From: Albidovulum aestuarii
Lineage (GTDB): Bacteria; Pseudomonadota; Alphaproteobacteria; Rhodobacterales; Rhodobacteraceae
Length of the DNA stretch: 64,000 nucleotides
Assembly (NCBI RefSeq): GCF_029961185.1
Contig: NZ_JASBQQ010000005.1
Coordinates: 245,114-309,113, forward strand
Direction: 5' to 3'
Below, one piece after another: positions 8,966-17,971 of this stretch; position 1 is the stretch's first letter; each line of letters starts with the position of its first letter. The translations under genes were made by a program, and so were the position numbers. The notes beneath the pieces were generated by a model. It saw only the letters and a program-made list of their open reading frames with translations, was not told the origin of the DNA and ran no database searches.

Positions 8966-9936
8966 CAATTCGTGCGGTTGTGCGGGGGGTGGGGCACTAT
9001 CTCCCCGAACGTGTAGTCCCGAATACCTGGTTCGAGGACCGCGTCGACACCACCGACGAATGGATTCGCAGCCGCACGGGTATTGAACGCCGCCATTTCG
9101 CGGCCGAGGGTGAGACGACATCCGACCTGGGCGCTAAAGCGGCCCAGGCCGCGCTGGCCGATGCCGGGATGACGGCCGAGGATATCGACGCCGTGGTCGT
9201 GGCCACCTCGACCGCCGACCTGACATTTCCGTCAGCTGCGACAATGGTTCAGGCCAAGATCGGTATGAAGAACGGCTTTGCCTTCGATGTGCAGGCGGTC
9301 TGTGCCGGATTCGTCTACGCGCTGGCGAATGCCAATGCGTTGATTCTTTCGGGTCAGGCCAAGCGGGTCCTCGTCATCGGGGCCGAAACCTTCAGTCGCA
9401 TCCTCGACTTCGAAGATCGCGGCACCTGTGTTCTTTTCGGCGATGGCGCGGGGGCGGTGCTGTTGGAATCGGCGACCGGCGGCGGCACGGCCGACGACCG
9501 CGGCATCCTCGCAACGGACCTGCACAGCGATGGCAGCTACAAGGACCTGCTCTATGTCGACGGTGGTGTCTCCACCACCGGCACAGCAGGGCATCTACGC
9601 ATGCAGGGCAATCAGGTCTTCCGCCACGCCGTTGAAAAGCTTGCGGAAACTGCTCACACTGCGCTCGACAAGGCGGGCCTCTCCGGTGCCGATGTCGACT
9701 GGATCGTACCCCATCAGGCCAATCTACGCATCATCACCGCGACCGCCCAGCGGATGCAGGTGCCGATGGACCGCGTTGTCGTCACCGTGCAGGATCACGG
9801 CAATACGTCGGCCGCGTCGATTCCCCTCGCTTTGTCGGTCGGGAAAGAGCGCGGACAGATCAAGGAAGGCGATTTGATCGTTACCGAGGCCATCGGCGGT
9901 GGTCTTTCCTGGGGTTCAGTCGTCCTGCGCTGGTAA
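8962..9936 (+). CDS. fabH: 3-oxoacyl-ACP synthase III
   Basis: Initiates fatty acid synthesis by condensing an acyl-CoA primer, usually acetyl-CoA, with malonyl-ACP. The 324-aa protein shows the complete KAS III catalytic triad: C114 in VQAVCAGF, H251 in VPHQANLRI and N281 in DHGNTSAASIP. It is translationally coupled to plsX. A hairpin with a T-run (9958-9987) follows, so rpmF-plsX-fabH probably ends here and ihfA has its own promoter. Confidence 0.97.
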   Translation: MTIRAVVRGVGHYLPERVVPNTWFEDRVDTTDEWIRSRTGIERRHFAAEGETTSDLGAKAAQAALADAGMTAEDIDAVVVATSTADLTFPSAATMVQAKIGMKNGFAFDVQAVCAGFVYALANANALILSGQAKRVLVIGAETFSRILDFEDRGTCVLFGDGAGAVLLESATGGGTADDRGILATDLHSDGSYKDLLYVDGGVSTTGTAGHLRMQGNQVFRHAVEKLAETAHTALDKAGLSGADVDWIVPHQANLRIITATAQRMQVPMDRVVVTVQDHGNTSAASIPLALSVGKERGQIKEGDLIVTEAIGGGLSWGSVVLRW

Positions 9937-9957
9937 AACTCCGCTTGAAAACACCTT

Positions 9958-9987
9958 CCCAAGCCATTGATATTGACTTGGGTTTTT
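9958..9987 (+). terminator. Intrinsic terminator after fabH
   Basis: CCCAAG (9958-9963) and CTTGGG (9977-9982) form a 6-bp stem that can extend by CA/TG past one mismatch, followed by TTTTT at 9983-9987. It is positioned 22 bases past the fabH stop. Confidence 0.7.
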
Positions 9988-10025
9988 AAACACCTCATCC
10001 TCGCCCAAACATTCAGGGGGACGAG

Positions 10026-10328
10026 ATGAGCGACAAGACATTGACGCGTATGGACCTGAGCGAGGCGGTGTTCCGCGAAGTGGGTCTTTCCCGCAATGAA
10101 TCCGCGCAGTTGGTCGAAGGCGTGCTGCAGCACATGTCCGACGCGCTGGTAAAGGGCGAGACGGTCAAGATCTCGTCCTTCGGCACCTTCTCGGTGCGCG
10201 ACAAGGCGGCCCGCGTCGGTCGCAATCCCAAGACCGGTGACGAGGTGCCAATCCACCCGCGCCGGGTCCTGACCTTCCGGCCGTCGCATCTGATGAAAGA
10301 TCGCGTCGCCGACGGAAACAAGGGCTGA
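10026..10328 (+). CDS. ihfA: Integration host factor alpha subunit
   Basis: A 100-aa DNA-bending protein forming the IHF heterodimer with IhfB. It shows the HU/IHF core [22 protein letters not shown] (described in two parts: VKISSFGTF and [12 protein letters not shown]), the beta-arm proline region, and RRVLTFRPS near the C-terminus. The MerR-type gene 11 bases downstream is its usual neighbour in alphaproteobacteria. Confidence 0.96.
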   Translation: MSDKTLTRMDLSEAVFREVGLSRNESAQLVEGVLQHMSDALVKGETVKISSFGTFSVRDKAARVGRNPKTGDEVPIHPRRVLTFRPSHLMKDRVADGNKG

Positions 10329-10339
10329 GGCAATCCGCG

Positions 10340-11008
10340 ATGGAGAAATCGGCTGAGGCCTTCCGCACCATCAGCGAAGTCTCCGAGCTTCTCGACACGC
10401 CAGCCCATGTGCTGCGCTTCTGGGAAAGCCGTTTTTCGCAGGTCCGGCCCGTCAAACGGGCGGGCGGGCGCCGCTATTACCGGCCGAACGATCTGGCGCT
10501 TCTGGGCGGGATAAAGAAACTGCTGCATGTGGACGGGCTGACCATCCGAGGCGTACAGAAGATCCTCAAGGAACAGGGCGTCCGCCATGTCGCGGCATTC
10601 TCGACCGTCGATCTGACGGGTACCGAAGAGGCGAAGGATCAGCCCGCGGCCGCCAGTGCGCATATGGTCTGGCCGGAAACCGCGTCGCCTGATGTGGCAG
10701 CACCGGGCGACCGGCTTCTGCCCGATCCGGACGACACGCCGGAGGCGCCGATGCATGTCGATGCGCCCACCCTGCCCCTTGGCGGCGACGACAACGTGCT
10801 GCCGCTTGGCGCCCAGTCTCAGAAGCCAGACGAACGCCCCGTCACGCGGGCCTCCGCGCCGCGCGATGTCCAGCCCGCGGCCGCAATGCTGAGGGCAATG
10901 GATGCGCTTAGGGCTGAGGAGAAGAAATCGGAACTCACATCGGTCTACTTGCGGCTCGTCAACCTCAAGGATCGCCTTCAGCGCAACGTACCCGCGTCAC
11001 GCGGCTGA
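10340..11008 (+). CDS. MerR family transcriptional regulator
   Basis: A 222-aa regulator with a MerR winged helix at the N-terminus ([25 protein letters not shown], about residues 8-32, then [19 protein letters not shown]). The middle is a low-complexity Ala/Pro/Asp linker and the C-terminus a short helix ([16 protein letters not shown]). No cysteine pattern of a metal sensor is present. Co-directional with ihfA and only 11 bases away, so probably co-transcribed. The ligand is unknown. Confidence 0.85.
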   Translation: MEKSAEAFRTISEVSELLDTPAHVLRFWESRFSQVRPVKRAGGRRYYRPNDLALLGGIKKLLHVDGLTIRGVQKILKEQGVRHVAAFSTVDLTGTEEAKDQPAAASAHMVWPETASPDVAAPGDRLLPDPDDTPEAPMHVDAPTLPLGGDDNVLPLGAQSQKPDERPVTRASAPRDVQPAAAMLRAMDALRAEEKKSELTSVYLRLVNLKDRLQRNVPASRG

Positions 11009-11096
11009 ACCTGACCGTGCCCATTCCATCCCGTTCCCCTGCCTTGCGTTTTGTCGCTTGCCCCCGCCCCCGCAATCGGCCTATACACCGCCCCGT

Positions 11097-11174
11097 CGGG
11101 CCGTGGCGCAGCCTGGTTAGCGCGTCCGTCTGGGGGGCGGAAGGTCGCGAGTTCGAATCTCGCCGGCCCGACCA
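11097..11174 (+). tRNA. tRNA-Pro (anticodon GGG)
   Basis: Complete cloverleaf: acceptor CGGGCCG (11097-11103) pairs with CGGCCCG (11164-11170); D-stem GCGC/GCGC; anticodon stem TCCGT/GCGGA with loop CTGGGGG, anticodon GGG; T-arm GCGAG-TTCGAAT-CTCGC; CCA encoded at 11172-11174. A C1-G72 first pair with this anticodon is typical of bacterial tRNA-Pro. Confidence 0.97.
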
Positions 11175-11231
11175 TCACCGAAACGCCCACCCCATGATCG
11201 GGGTGGGCGTTCGCATATCGGGAGGGGCCAG

Positions 11232-12314
11232 ATGACGGGAACCGGAGTGCTCGCCGACAGCGCCATCCGCGCCATGGTAGATGCCGGTCAGATCGTGGCC
11301 GATGCGCCGGTACTTGACGCCCAGATCCAGCCAGCGAGCCTTGATCTGCGCCTTGGTGCAACGGCCTACCGGGTCCGCGCCTCTTTCCTTGCGGGTAAAG
11401 GACGAACGGTCGAAGACCGGCTGACGGAATTCGAGATGCACCGCATCGACCTGCGCCCCGGCGCCGTGCTGGAAAAGGGCTGCGTCTATGTCGTGCCGCT
11501 GATGGAAAGCCTCGCTCTGCCTGCAGGCATGACCGGGGCGGCCAGCGCCAAATCCTCCATCGGGCGTCTCGATCTGCTGACCCGCATCATTACCGATCAC
11601 GGCACCGAATTCGACCGGGTTCAGGCAGGCTATTCCGGCCGCCTTTATGTCGAGATCTGCCCGCAAAGCTTTTCCGTCATCGCCACGGCCGGGCAGATGC
11701 TGAACCAGATCATCTTCCGCCAGGGCCACACGCTGATCGACGATGATAACCTGAAGGCGATCCATGCGAAAACGCCGATTGTCTCGGGCGAGGCGGTGAT
11801 CTCGGGCGGGCTTGGCTTTTCGGTCGATCTGCGCCCCGAGACCGGCAATCTCGTCGGCTACCGCGCCAAGCCCCATACCGGGGTGATCGATCTTTCCAAA
11901 CTCGGCCATTACGACCCGGCGGAATTCTGGGAAGAGGTGCGCACCGATACCGGCTGGATCATCCTCGATCCCGGCGCCTTCTACATCCTTGTCAGCCGCG
12001 AGGCGATCGCGATCCCGCCTGACTGCGCGGCTGAAATGGCACCCTATCTGGCCATGGTTGGTGAGTTCCGGGTGCATTACGCGGGCTTTTTCGATCCGGG
12101 TTTCGGCTGGGCCGAAGCTGGTGGCGCGGGATCACGCGGCGTTCTGGAAGTCCGCTGTCACGAGGCACCGTTCGTTCTGGAACATGGTCAGGTCGTTGGG
12201 CGGTTGGTCTATGAGCGCATGGCGAGCGTACCCGAACGGGTCTACGGCGCGGGGATCGCCTCCAACTATCAGGGTCAGGGGCTGAAACTGTCAAAGCACT
12301 TCCGCAGCCGCTGA
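11232..12314 (+). CDS. dcd: Double-length 2'-deoxycytidine 5'-triphosphate deaminase
   Basis: Predicted to deaminate dCTP to dUTP for dTMP synthesis. At 360 aa it is about twice the length of E. coli Dcd. The N-terminal half has PASLDLRLG at 34-42, AKSSIGRLDLLTRI at about 106-119 and QAGYSGRLYVEI at about 131-142, the usual substrate-loop motifs. The C-terminal half repeats the logic with FRVHYAGFFDPGFG at about 278-291 and GVLEVRCHE. This looks like an internal duplication, a form known in alphaproteobacteria; which half is catalytic cannot be told by eye. It starts 57 bases after tRNA-Pro. Confidence 0.88.
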   Translation: MTGTGVLADSAIRAMVDAGQIVADAPVLDAQIQPASLDLRLGATAYRVRASFLAGKGRTVEDRLTEFEMHRIDLRPGAVLEKGCVYVVPLMESLALPAGMTGAASAKSSIGRLDLLTRIITDHGTEFDRVQAGYSGRLYVEICPQSFSVIATAGQMLNQIIFRQGHTLIDDDNLKAIHAKTPIVSGEAVISGGLGFSVDLRPETGNLVGYRAKPHTGVIDLSKLGHYDPAEFWEEVRTDTGWIILDPGAFYILVSREAIAIPPDCAAEMAPYLAMVGEFRVHYAGFFDPGFGWAEAGGAGSRGVLEVRCHEAPFVLEHGQVVGRLVYERMASVPERVYGAGIASNYQGQGLKLSKHFRSR

Positions 12315-12375
12315 CCAAATCGTCCCGCAAACATTCGGAAATATTAAATATTTTAGCCTGTCAGGCCCGTAGAGA

Positions 12376-12588
12376 TCAACGACCCAAACGCCGGGTGATC
12401 TTCGCGGCCTGACGGGCACGTTTGGCCAAAGCACGTGCGTCCTGCACTTGCTTCCTGTCTTCGGCAGTCATCCTGCCATTAGGCTTGCCCTTGCGCGCCA
12501 CCGCGTCGACGCCCTTGTTGATGCCGAAATTGATCAGCCGCCGGGTGAAGATGCTGACGATCATGTTGATCAGCCTTTGGGCATCCAT
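12376..12588 (-). CDS. Small basic hypothetical protein
   Basis: A 70-aa basic protein starting MDAQRLINMIVSIFTRRLI, an amphipathic or weakly membrane-associating helix, then an Arg/Lys-rich tail (KRARQAAKITRRLGR). I do not recognise a domain. It lies 9 bases downstream of scpB on the same strand, so it is probably the last gene of the argS-SPOR-nagZ-scpA-scpB transcript. Confidence 0.65.
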   Translation of the reverse strand: MDAQRLINMIVSIFTRRLINFGINKGVDAVARKGKPNGRMTAEDRKQVQDARALAKRARQAAKITRRLGR

Positions 12589-12597
12589 CGTTTCACC

Positions 12598-13248
12598 TCA
12601 ATCCTCGAACAACTCGCTCTGGCCAACCTGATCCTCGGCTTCCTCCTCATCCTCGGAAAGGTTCGCTGCCCCCGGCAAAGGCCGGTTGTCGAGCAGACCC
12701 GCCGCCCTGAGCTCCTTCAGCCCCGGCAGGTCGCGTGCGGATTCGAGCCCGAAATGATCGAGAAACTCCTGCGTCACAACATAGGTCACCGGCCTCCCCG
12801 GCGTCATCCGTCGGCGGCCGAAGCGAATCCATTCCATTTCCAGAAGCTGATCCACCGTGCCCCGGCTGACCGCGACGCCCCTGATCTCTTCAATCTCGGC
12901 CCGTGTACAGGGCTGGTGATAGGCGATGATCGCCAGTGTCTCGATCGCCGCGCGGCTGAGTTTCCGCGTCTCGGTCGTTTCCTTCTGCATCAGGAAGCCC
13001 AGATCGGGCGCTGTGCGCATTGCCCAGGCATCCCCAACCTTTACAACCCGCACCCCCCGGCCCTCATAACGCTTCCTGAGATGCACCAAAGCTTCCGCCG
13101 GATCGGCACCATGCGGCATCCGCGCCTCCAGCTCGGCCACCGTCACGGGGTCAGCTGACGCAAAGAGGATCGCCTCCACCATCCGCTCCTGCTCGGCCAT
13201 GGGCGGCGCTTCGAAGAGGCTCTTTTCCGGGGCGCTGATCTCGGTCAC
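12598..13248 (-). CDS. scpB: Segregation and condensation protein B
   Basis: Winged-helix partner of the SMC-ScpA condensin complex. The 216-aa product has MVEAILFASADPVTVAELEA near the N-terminus and ETLAIIAYHQPCTRAEIEEIRG (family hallmark, around 110-130), with an acidic tail. I start it at the GTG at 13248, which overlaps the scpA stop as GTGA; an open frame continues 46 codons upstream but inside scpA and without family similarity. Confidence 0.93.
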   Translation of the reverse strand: MTEISAPEKSLFEAPPMAEQERMVEAILFASADPVTVAELEARMPHGADPAEALVHLRKRYEGRGVRVVKVGDAWAMRTAPDLGFLMQKETTETRKLSRAAIETLAIIAYHQPCTRAEIEEIRGVAVSRGTVDQLLEMEWIRFGRRRMTPGRPVTYVVTQEFLDHFGLESARDLPGLKELRAAGLLDNRPLPGAANLSEDEEEAEDQVGQSELFED

Positions 13249-14033
13249 GTGGGCTTCCGTCTTATGGCAATCGGGGCGAATGTATCGGCCTGTTTCAACT
13301 CGATATGCCCCTGTTTGGCAAGTTCCAGCGAGGCCGCGAAGGTTGAGGCAGTGGCGGAGCGTCGCCTTGACGGGTCGGACGTCCATCCCTCTGGCAGGTA
13401 GACCGAAATATCCGTCCAGTCGCCCGCAAAGCCGATCAGCCCGCGCATCCGTTCCAGCGCCTGCTCCATGGTAAAGACATGGTCGCGGTCGAATGCATAG
13501 GGGCGGAATTCGTCATGGGTGCGGGTGCGGGCGTAGGCCTGCATCAGGTCGAGAAGTGTCGCAGTATAGGTGATCTTGCGAACCCGCGTGACATCCTCGG
13601 GGATACCGCGCACAAAGAAATCGCGCCCCTTCTGGTCGCGCCCCATCAGTCGCGCCGCCGCTTCGCGCATGGCCTGAAGCCGCTCAAGCTGGAAGGCCAG
13701 ATGCGCGGCCAGTTCCTCGCCCGATGGTCCCTCATCCGACGGGTCCGGCGGCAAGAGCAGGCGGGACTTCAGGAAGGCAAGCCACGCGGCCATCACGAGG
13801 TAATCGGCCGCGAGTTCGATCCGGAGCGCCTTGGCCTTTTCGACAAAGCCCAGATATTGCTCGGCAAGTTTCAGGACCGAGATTTTGCGCAGATCGACTT
13901 TCTGGGTCCGAGAAAGCATGAGAAGCAGATCAAGCGGCCCCTCGAACCCCTCGACATCGACGATCAGCGCCTCGGCGGCCAGCCGCTCGGTGACGCTTGT
14001 CGTGTCTTCCTCGAATTCGTGGCCCTCAGCCAT
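13245..14033 (-). CDS. scpA: Segregation and condensation protein A (kleisin)
   Basis: Kleisin subunit bridging the SMC heads. The 262-aa protein shows FEGPLDLLLMLSRTQKVDLRKI at about 29-50, the diagnostic ScpA N-terminus, then AADYLVMAAWLAFLKSRLLLP at about 79-99. It overlaps nagZ by 8 bases upstream and scpB by 4 bases downstream, so the three are translationally coupled. ScpA/ScpB after nagZ is a conserved alphaproteobacterial order. Confidence 0.94.
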   Translation of the reverse strand: MAEGHEFEEDTTSVTERLAAEALIVDVEGFEGPLDLLLMLSRTQKVDLRKISVLKLAEQYLGFVEKAKALRIELAADYLVMAAWLAFLKSRLLLPPDPSDEGPSGEELAAHLAFQLERLQAMREAAARLMGRDQKGRDFFVRGIPEDVTRVRKITYTATLLDLMQAYARTRTHDEFRPYAFDRDHVFTMEQALERMRGLIGFAGDWTDISVYLPEGWTSDPSRRRSATASTFAASLELAKQGHIELKQADTFAPIAIRRKPT

Positions 14034-15042
14034 CCGCCTGTCCCTTCAGAAGCGCCTCAAATTCGGCCTCCAGAAGGGCAGTGTCAATGGCATCCGGTGT
14101 GATCCGGGCGGCAAGTGCCGCCTCGGCGCGCCGGGACGCCGCATCGCTCATGCGACCGGCGGCCGCGACGACCGCCTCGGCCTCTTCCCTCACGCCTTTG
14201 CAATAAAGCGCGATATCGCAGCCTGCTGCGATCCCGGCGGCGGCGCGGTCGGAAAGTGTGCCAGACAGCGCCTCCATTGACAAATCATCCGTCATCAGCA
14301 GACCGTCAAAGCCGATGCGTTCGCGGATCAGTCGCACGGCGGCCGGAGAGGCCGTGGCGGGCCGATCGGGATCGACTGCATCAAAGACGATATGGGCGGT
14401 CATCGCCATCGGCAGGTCGGTCAACTCCATGAACGGCGCGAAGTCGGCCGCATCAAGCTCCTCAAGCGGCGCGGCCACGCGTGGCAGGTGCAGGTGGCTG
14501 TCGACCACCGCGCGTCCATGACCGGGCAGATGCTTCATCACAGGCAGGACACCGCCCGCCAGAAGACCATCGGCTGTGGCCCGTGCCGCCAGTGTCACCG
14601 TCGCGGGGTCGGACCCGAAGCAGCGGTTGCGCAGGAAAGGATGGGTGTCCGCCCCTGCGATATCGGCAGTGGGGGCGCAATTGGCGTCGATACCCACTTC
14701 GCGCAGCTCTGCCGCGATCAACCGGTAGCGCAGCCAGACCGCGCGGGCATGATCTCCGGGCATAGTGCGCGCCATCTGAACGAGCGGCGGCAGATATTCA
14801 CGCCAATGCGGTGCGCGAAGGCGCTGTACCCTCCCGCCTTCCTGATCGACGAGCACCGGCGCGTCCCGACCCACTGCGGCACGCAGATCACCTGTCAGAC
14901 GGCGAAGCTGATCGGGCGTCTCGACATTGCGGGCGAAGAGGATGAATCCCCACGGGTCTGCGTCACGATAGAACGCCGCCTCATCGGCATTCAGGACGGG
15001 ACCGGACGGGCCGAGGATCGTGGCCGAAGCCGCTGAGGTCAT
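14026..15042 (-). CDS. nagZ: Beta-N-acetylhexosaminidase NagZ
   Basis: Cytoplasmic glycoside hydrolase family 3 enzyme that removes GlcNAc from anhydromuropeptides during wall recycling. The 338-aa product contains VLVDQEGGRVQRL at about 86-98, the GH3 loop KHLPGHGRAVVDSHLHLP at about 168-185 (catalytic Asp/His dyad) and MTDDLSMEALSG with the nucleophile Asp near 250. The ATG at 15042 overlaps the upstream stop by one base (TGATG), which favours it over an earlier in-frame Met. Confidence 0.93.
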   Translation of the reverse strand: MTSAASATILGPSGPVLNADEAAFYRDADPWGFILFARNVETPDQLRRLTGDLRAAVGRDAPVLVDQEGGRVQRLRAPHWREYLPPLVQMARTMPGDHARAVWLRYRLIAAELREVGIDANCAPTADIAGADTHPFLRNRCFGSDPATVTLAARATADGLLAGGVLPVMKHLPGHGRAVVDSHLHLPRVAAPLEELDAADFAPFMELTDLPMAMTAHIVFDAVDPDRPATASPAAVRLIRERIGFDGLLMTDDLSMEALSGTLSDRAAAGIAAGCDIALYCKGVREEAEAVVAAAGRMSDAASRRAEAALAARITPDAIDTALLEAEFEALLKGQADG

Positions 15043-16004
15043 CAGCGCACCGCTGTGGGTACGCATTCGGTGTTTTCGGCCTTCAGGGCTGCGCAGAACC
15101 GGCGCGCATCCTCGACATCGGCAAAACCTTCAGCGCGCAGGCGAAAGAAGACCTCACCACCACTTTCGGCCTGCTCGATGACGCGGCGCTTGCCGTCCAT
15201 CAGGGCCCCGAACCGGGTCGCGGCCTTGTCCCACTCCAGCCGGGCGGTCGCCTCATCGGGGTAAGAACCGATATGGGCAAGCTGCGTTCCCTCGGAAAGC
15301 GTCGCGGCGGCGACGTCCTCGGTCACCGGCTGGGCAAAGGCGGCAGCGACAGCCGCCGCAGCCGCTTCGGCCATCACATCGCGTTCACCGCCGAACGAGG
15401 CCGGGCGCGGCAGGGGTCTTGGCGATGTAGATACACCGGGAATGCTGGCGGGAATGACATCCGGAGCAACGAAGGCGGTCTGCGTCTCGTCAGCTCCGGG
15501 AAGGCCGGCAACCGGTTCGACCGGTCCGTCCGGCAGGGGCGCAGTTAGTTGCTGCGCCGTGAAGTCCGGGGCGGGAAGGACAGTGCCGGGTTCCTGCGAC
15601 AGTGCAGCGGCAGTACCCTCGGCGGATGCAAGCTCACCCATCGGCTGGTCGGCCGCATCCAGCTCGTCCACGCGCGGGGCAAGCGTCAGCCGGTCAGCCG
15701 CATCGCCCGCCGTACCATCTGCCGCGATCTCATTCACTGCCATGCCCTGATGAAGCGCGAGTTCGCCCCCGGGATTGTCGGGCGCGATCCGCGCGGGTCC
15801 TTCAAGGGCCTGTATGACAGGAATACCGCGCACATCGCGCACGGCAAGTTTGTACGCCCAGACGCCCAGCCCTACGATCAGGGCCGCCGAAGTGATGGCC
15901 CCCGCCGCATTGACAAGTTTCTGCGCCCGGACGCCACGTCCCGCACCTTTACCCGGCTGGTGCCGGTCATAGGCTTCGAATTCGTCGAAATCCCAATCCG
16001 CCAT
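15042..16004 (-). CDS. SPOR-domain membrane protein
   Basis: A 320-aa bitopic protein: acidic cytoplasmic N-terminus, one membrane segment at about 33-53, a long Ala/Pro/Asp-rich periplasmic linker, and a C-terminal SPOR domain (about 240-318) containing LAHIGSYPDEATARLEWDKA and VFFRLRAEGFADVEDARRFC. SPOR domains bind glycan strands stripped of peptides at the division septum. Its place between argS and nagZ is standard for Rhodobacterales. Confidence 0.88.
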   Translation of the reverse strand: MADWDFDEFEAYDRHQPGKGAGRGVRAQKLVNAAGAITSAALIVGLGVWAYKLAVRDVRGIPVIQALEGPARIAPDNPGGELALHQGMAVNEIAADGTAGDAADRLTLAPRVDELDAADQPMGELASAEGTAAALSQEPGTVLPAPDFTAQQLTAPLPDGPVEPVAGLPGADETQTAFVAPDVIPASIPGVSTSPRPLPRPASFGGERDVMAEAAAAAVAAAFAQPVTEDVAAATLSEGTQLAHIGSYPDEATARLEWDKAATRFGALMDGKRRVIEQAESGGEVFFRLRAEGFADVEDARRFCAALKAENTECVPTAVR

Positions 16005-16077
16005 GCTCTGCCTCGCTCGTCCCGGTCCTCTCGGGGTCCGGCTCTTGCCTGCTTCGTCCCGGCGGTGGCGCCTATTC

Positions 16078-17820
16078 TCAGCGCATTTCTTCCGCAGGGG
16101 TTACGCCAAGGATACCAAGACCGGCGGAAATAACAACGCCTGCCGCCCGTGCAAGGGCGATTTTGGCCTGACTGACGGCGGCATCGTCCTGAATGAAGCG
16201 CAAACCGGTCTCCTCATTGCCCCGGTTCCAGTGGGCATGAAGGTCAGAGGCGAGCTCATAAAGGTAGAACGCGACCCGATGCGGCTCATGCCCTCGCGCG
16301 GCAATCTCGACCAGACGCGGCCATTCGGCGATCTTTTTCGCAAGGCCGATCTCGGCCTCATGCGCAAGCTCCGTGAGGTCGGCGGCGCCAAGCGTCGCGT
16401 CATCTGCGGCAATACCCGCCTCTGTTGCCTTACGGATCACCGAGCACACACGGGCATGGGCGTATTGCACGTAAAAGACCGGGTTGTCCTTCGACTGCTC
16501 CAGCACCTTGTCGAAATCGAAATCCAGTGGCGCGTCGTTCTTGCGGGTCAGCATGACGAAGCGGGTCACATCCGCGCCTGCCTGTTCGACCACATCGCGG
16601 AGCGTGACGAAGGTCCCGGCCCGCTTCGACATCTTGAAGGGTTCGCCATTCTTGTAGAGCTTCACAAGCTGGGTCAGCTTGATGTCCAAAGGCACCCGCC
16701 CGTTCGAAAGGGCCGAAACAACCGCCTTCAGCCGCTTCACATAGCCGCCATGATCGGCGCCGAAGACATTGATAAGCTGGTCGAAACCCCGGTGCACCTT
16801 GTCCCAGTGATAGGCGATGTCGGGGGCGAAATAGGTCCACGACCCGTCCGATTTCTTCACCGGCCGGTCGACATCGTCGCCATGGGCGGTCGAACGGAAG
16901 AGGGTCTGTTCGCGTTCCTCCCAATCCTCGGGCAGCTTTCCCTTGGGGGGCTCAAGCGTACCGTCATAGATCAGGCCCATGCCGCGCAGCGTCTCGATCG
17001 CTTCTTCGATCCGGCCCGAAGCAGTGATGGCTTTCTCAGAGGAAAAGACATCCATCCTGACGCCGAGGAGCGCCAGATCATCACGGATCATCTGCAACAT
17101 CGCGGCGGTCGCGAATTCACGGATATCGGCCAGCCAGACGCTTTCCGGCTTGTCCAGCAGTGTGGTGCCGTATTTTTCCTTCAGCGCTTCACCGACGGGA
17201 ATGAGGTAGTCGCCAGGATAGAGCCCTTCGGCGATCTCGGGGCTGAGGCCATTGGCCTCGCGGTAGCGCTCATAGGCGGACCGCGCCAGCACATCGACCT
17301 GCGCACCGGCATCGTTGATATAATATTCGCGCGTGACCTCATGGCCCGCGAAATCGAGAAGGGCTGCCAGCGCATCGCCAAAGACCGCGCCCCGCGTATG
17401 GCCGACATGCATCGGGCCAGTCGGATTGGCCGAGACGAATTCGACATTGACCTTTATGCCCTTGCCCATGTCCGAGCGGCCGAAATCCCGGCCCGCCGCA
17501 AGAGCTGCGTTGACCACAGCCTGCCAGAGCGCCGGGGCAAGCCGCAGGTTTAGAAAACCGGGTCCGGCCACCTCGGCCGTCACGATGCGATCGTCGGCGG
17601 CAAGCCGAGCAGCAAGCGTTTCCGCAATAACGCGCGGCTGAAGACCGGCGGGCTTTGCCAGCACCATTGCGGCATTGGTCGCCATATCGCCGTGAGCGGC
17701 ATCGCGCGGCGGCTCCACCGCGACATTTGCCATGTCTAGCCCTTCGGGCAGATCGCCTGCGGCGACCATGGCGTTGAGGCTGTCGATGACGAGCGCACGG
17801 ATATCGGCGAAAAGGTTCAT
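16078..17820 (-). CDS. argS: Arginyl-tRNA synthetase
   Basis: A 580-aa class I synthetase. The HIGH-type motif reads HVGH at 138-141 within [13 protein letters not shown], and the KMSKS-type motif reads KMSKRAG near 395; the C-terminal DALR anticodon-binding domain follows with [12 protein letters not shown]. The length is normal. It begins the argS-SPOR-nagZ-scpA-scpB string. The 151 bases upstream hold a palindromic repeat rather than another gene. Confidence 0.97.
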   Translation of the reverse strand: MNLFADIRALVIDSLNAMVAAGDLPEGLDMANVAVEPPRDAAHGDMATNAAMVLAKPAGLQPRVIAETLAARLAADDRIVTAEVAGPGFLNLRLAPALWQAVVNAALAAGRDFGRSDMGKGIKVNVEFVSANPTGPMHVGHTRGAVFGDALAALLDFAGHEVTREYYINDAGAQVDVLARSAYERYREANGLSPEIAEGLYPGDYLIPVGEALKEKYGTTLLDKPESVWLADIREFATAAMLQMIRDDLALLGVRMDVFSSEKAITASGRIEEAIETLRGMGLIYDGTLEPPKGKLPEDWEEREQTLFRSTAHGDDVDRPVKKSDGSWTYFAPDIAYHWDKVHRGFDQLINVFGADHGGYVKRLKAVVSALSNGRVPLDIKLTQLVKLYKNGEPFKMSKRAGTFVTLRDVVEQAGADVTRFVMLTRKNDAPLDFDFDKVLEQSKDNPVFYVQYAHARVCSVIRKATEAGIAADDATLGAADLTELAHEAEIGLAKKIAEWPRLVEIAARGHEPHRVAFYLYELASDLHAHWNRGNEETGLRFIQDDAAVSQAKIALARAAGVVISAGLGILGVTPAEEMR

Positions 17821-17918
17821 GTCTCAGGTCCTTCCATCGCCGCTGCCATGCCAGAGGGCGGATGCGGCGTCAATGCTCGGGCCGTGTTTCGGCCCTGGCT
17901 TCGCTCTGGCCGACCAGA

Positions 17919-17970
17919 GCGGGGGGTGCCAGCCCCCCGCACCGCCCGGAGTATTTCCGAACAGAAGAAG
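17919..17970. repeat. Intergenic palindromic repeat, family A copy 2
   Basis: GCGGGGGG (17919-17926) and CCCCCCGC (17933-17940) form a perfect 8-bp stem, followed by ACCGCCCGGAGTATTTCCGAACAGAAGAAG (described: ACCGCCCGGAGTATTT then ACAGAAG). The tail matches copies at 2859 and 30066. It lies between the antiporter stop and argS start, in antisense orientation to both genes, and abuts the antiporter stop. Confidence 0.7.
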
Positions 17971-17971
17971 A

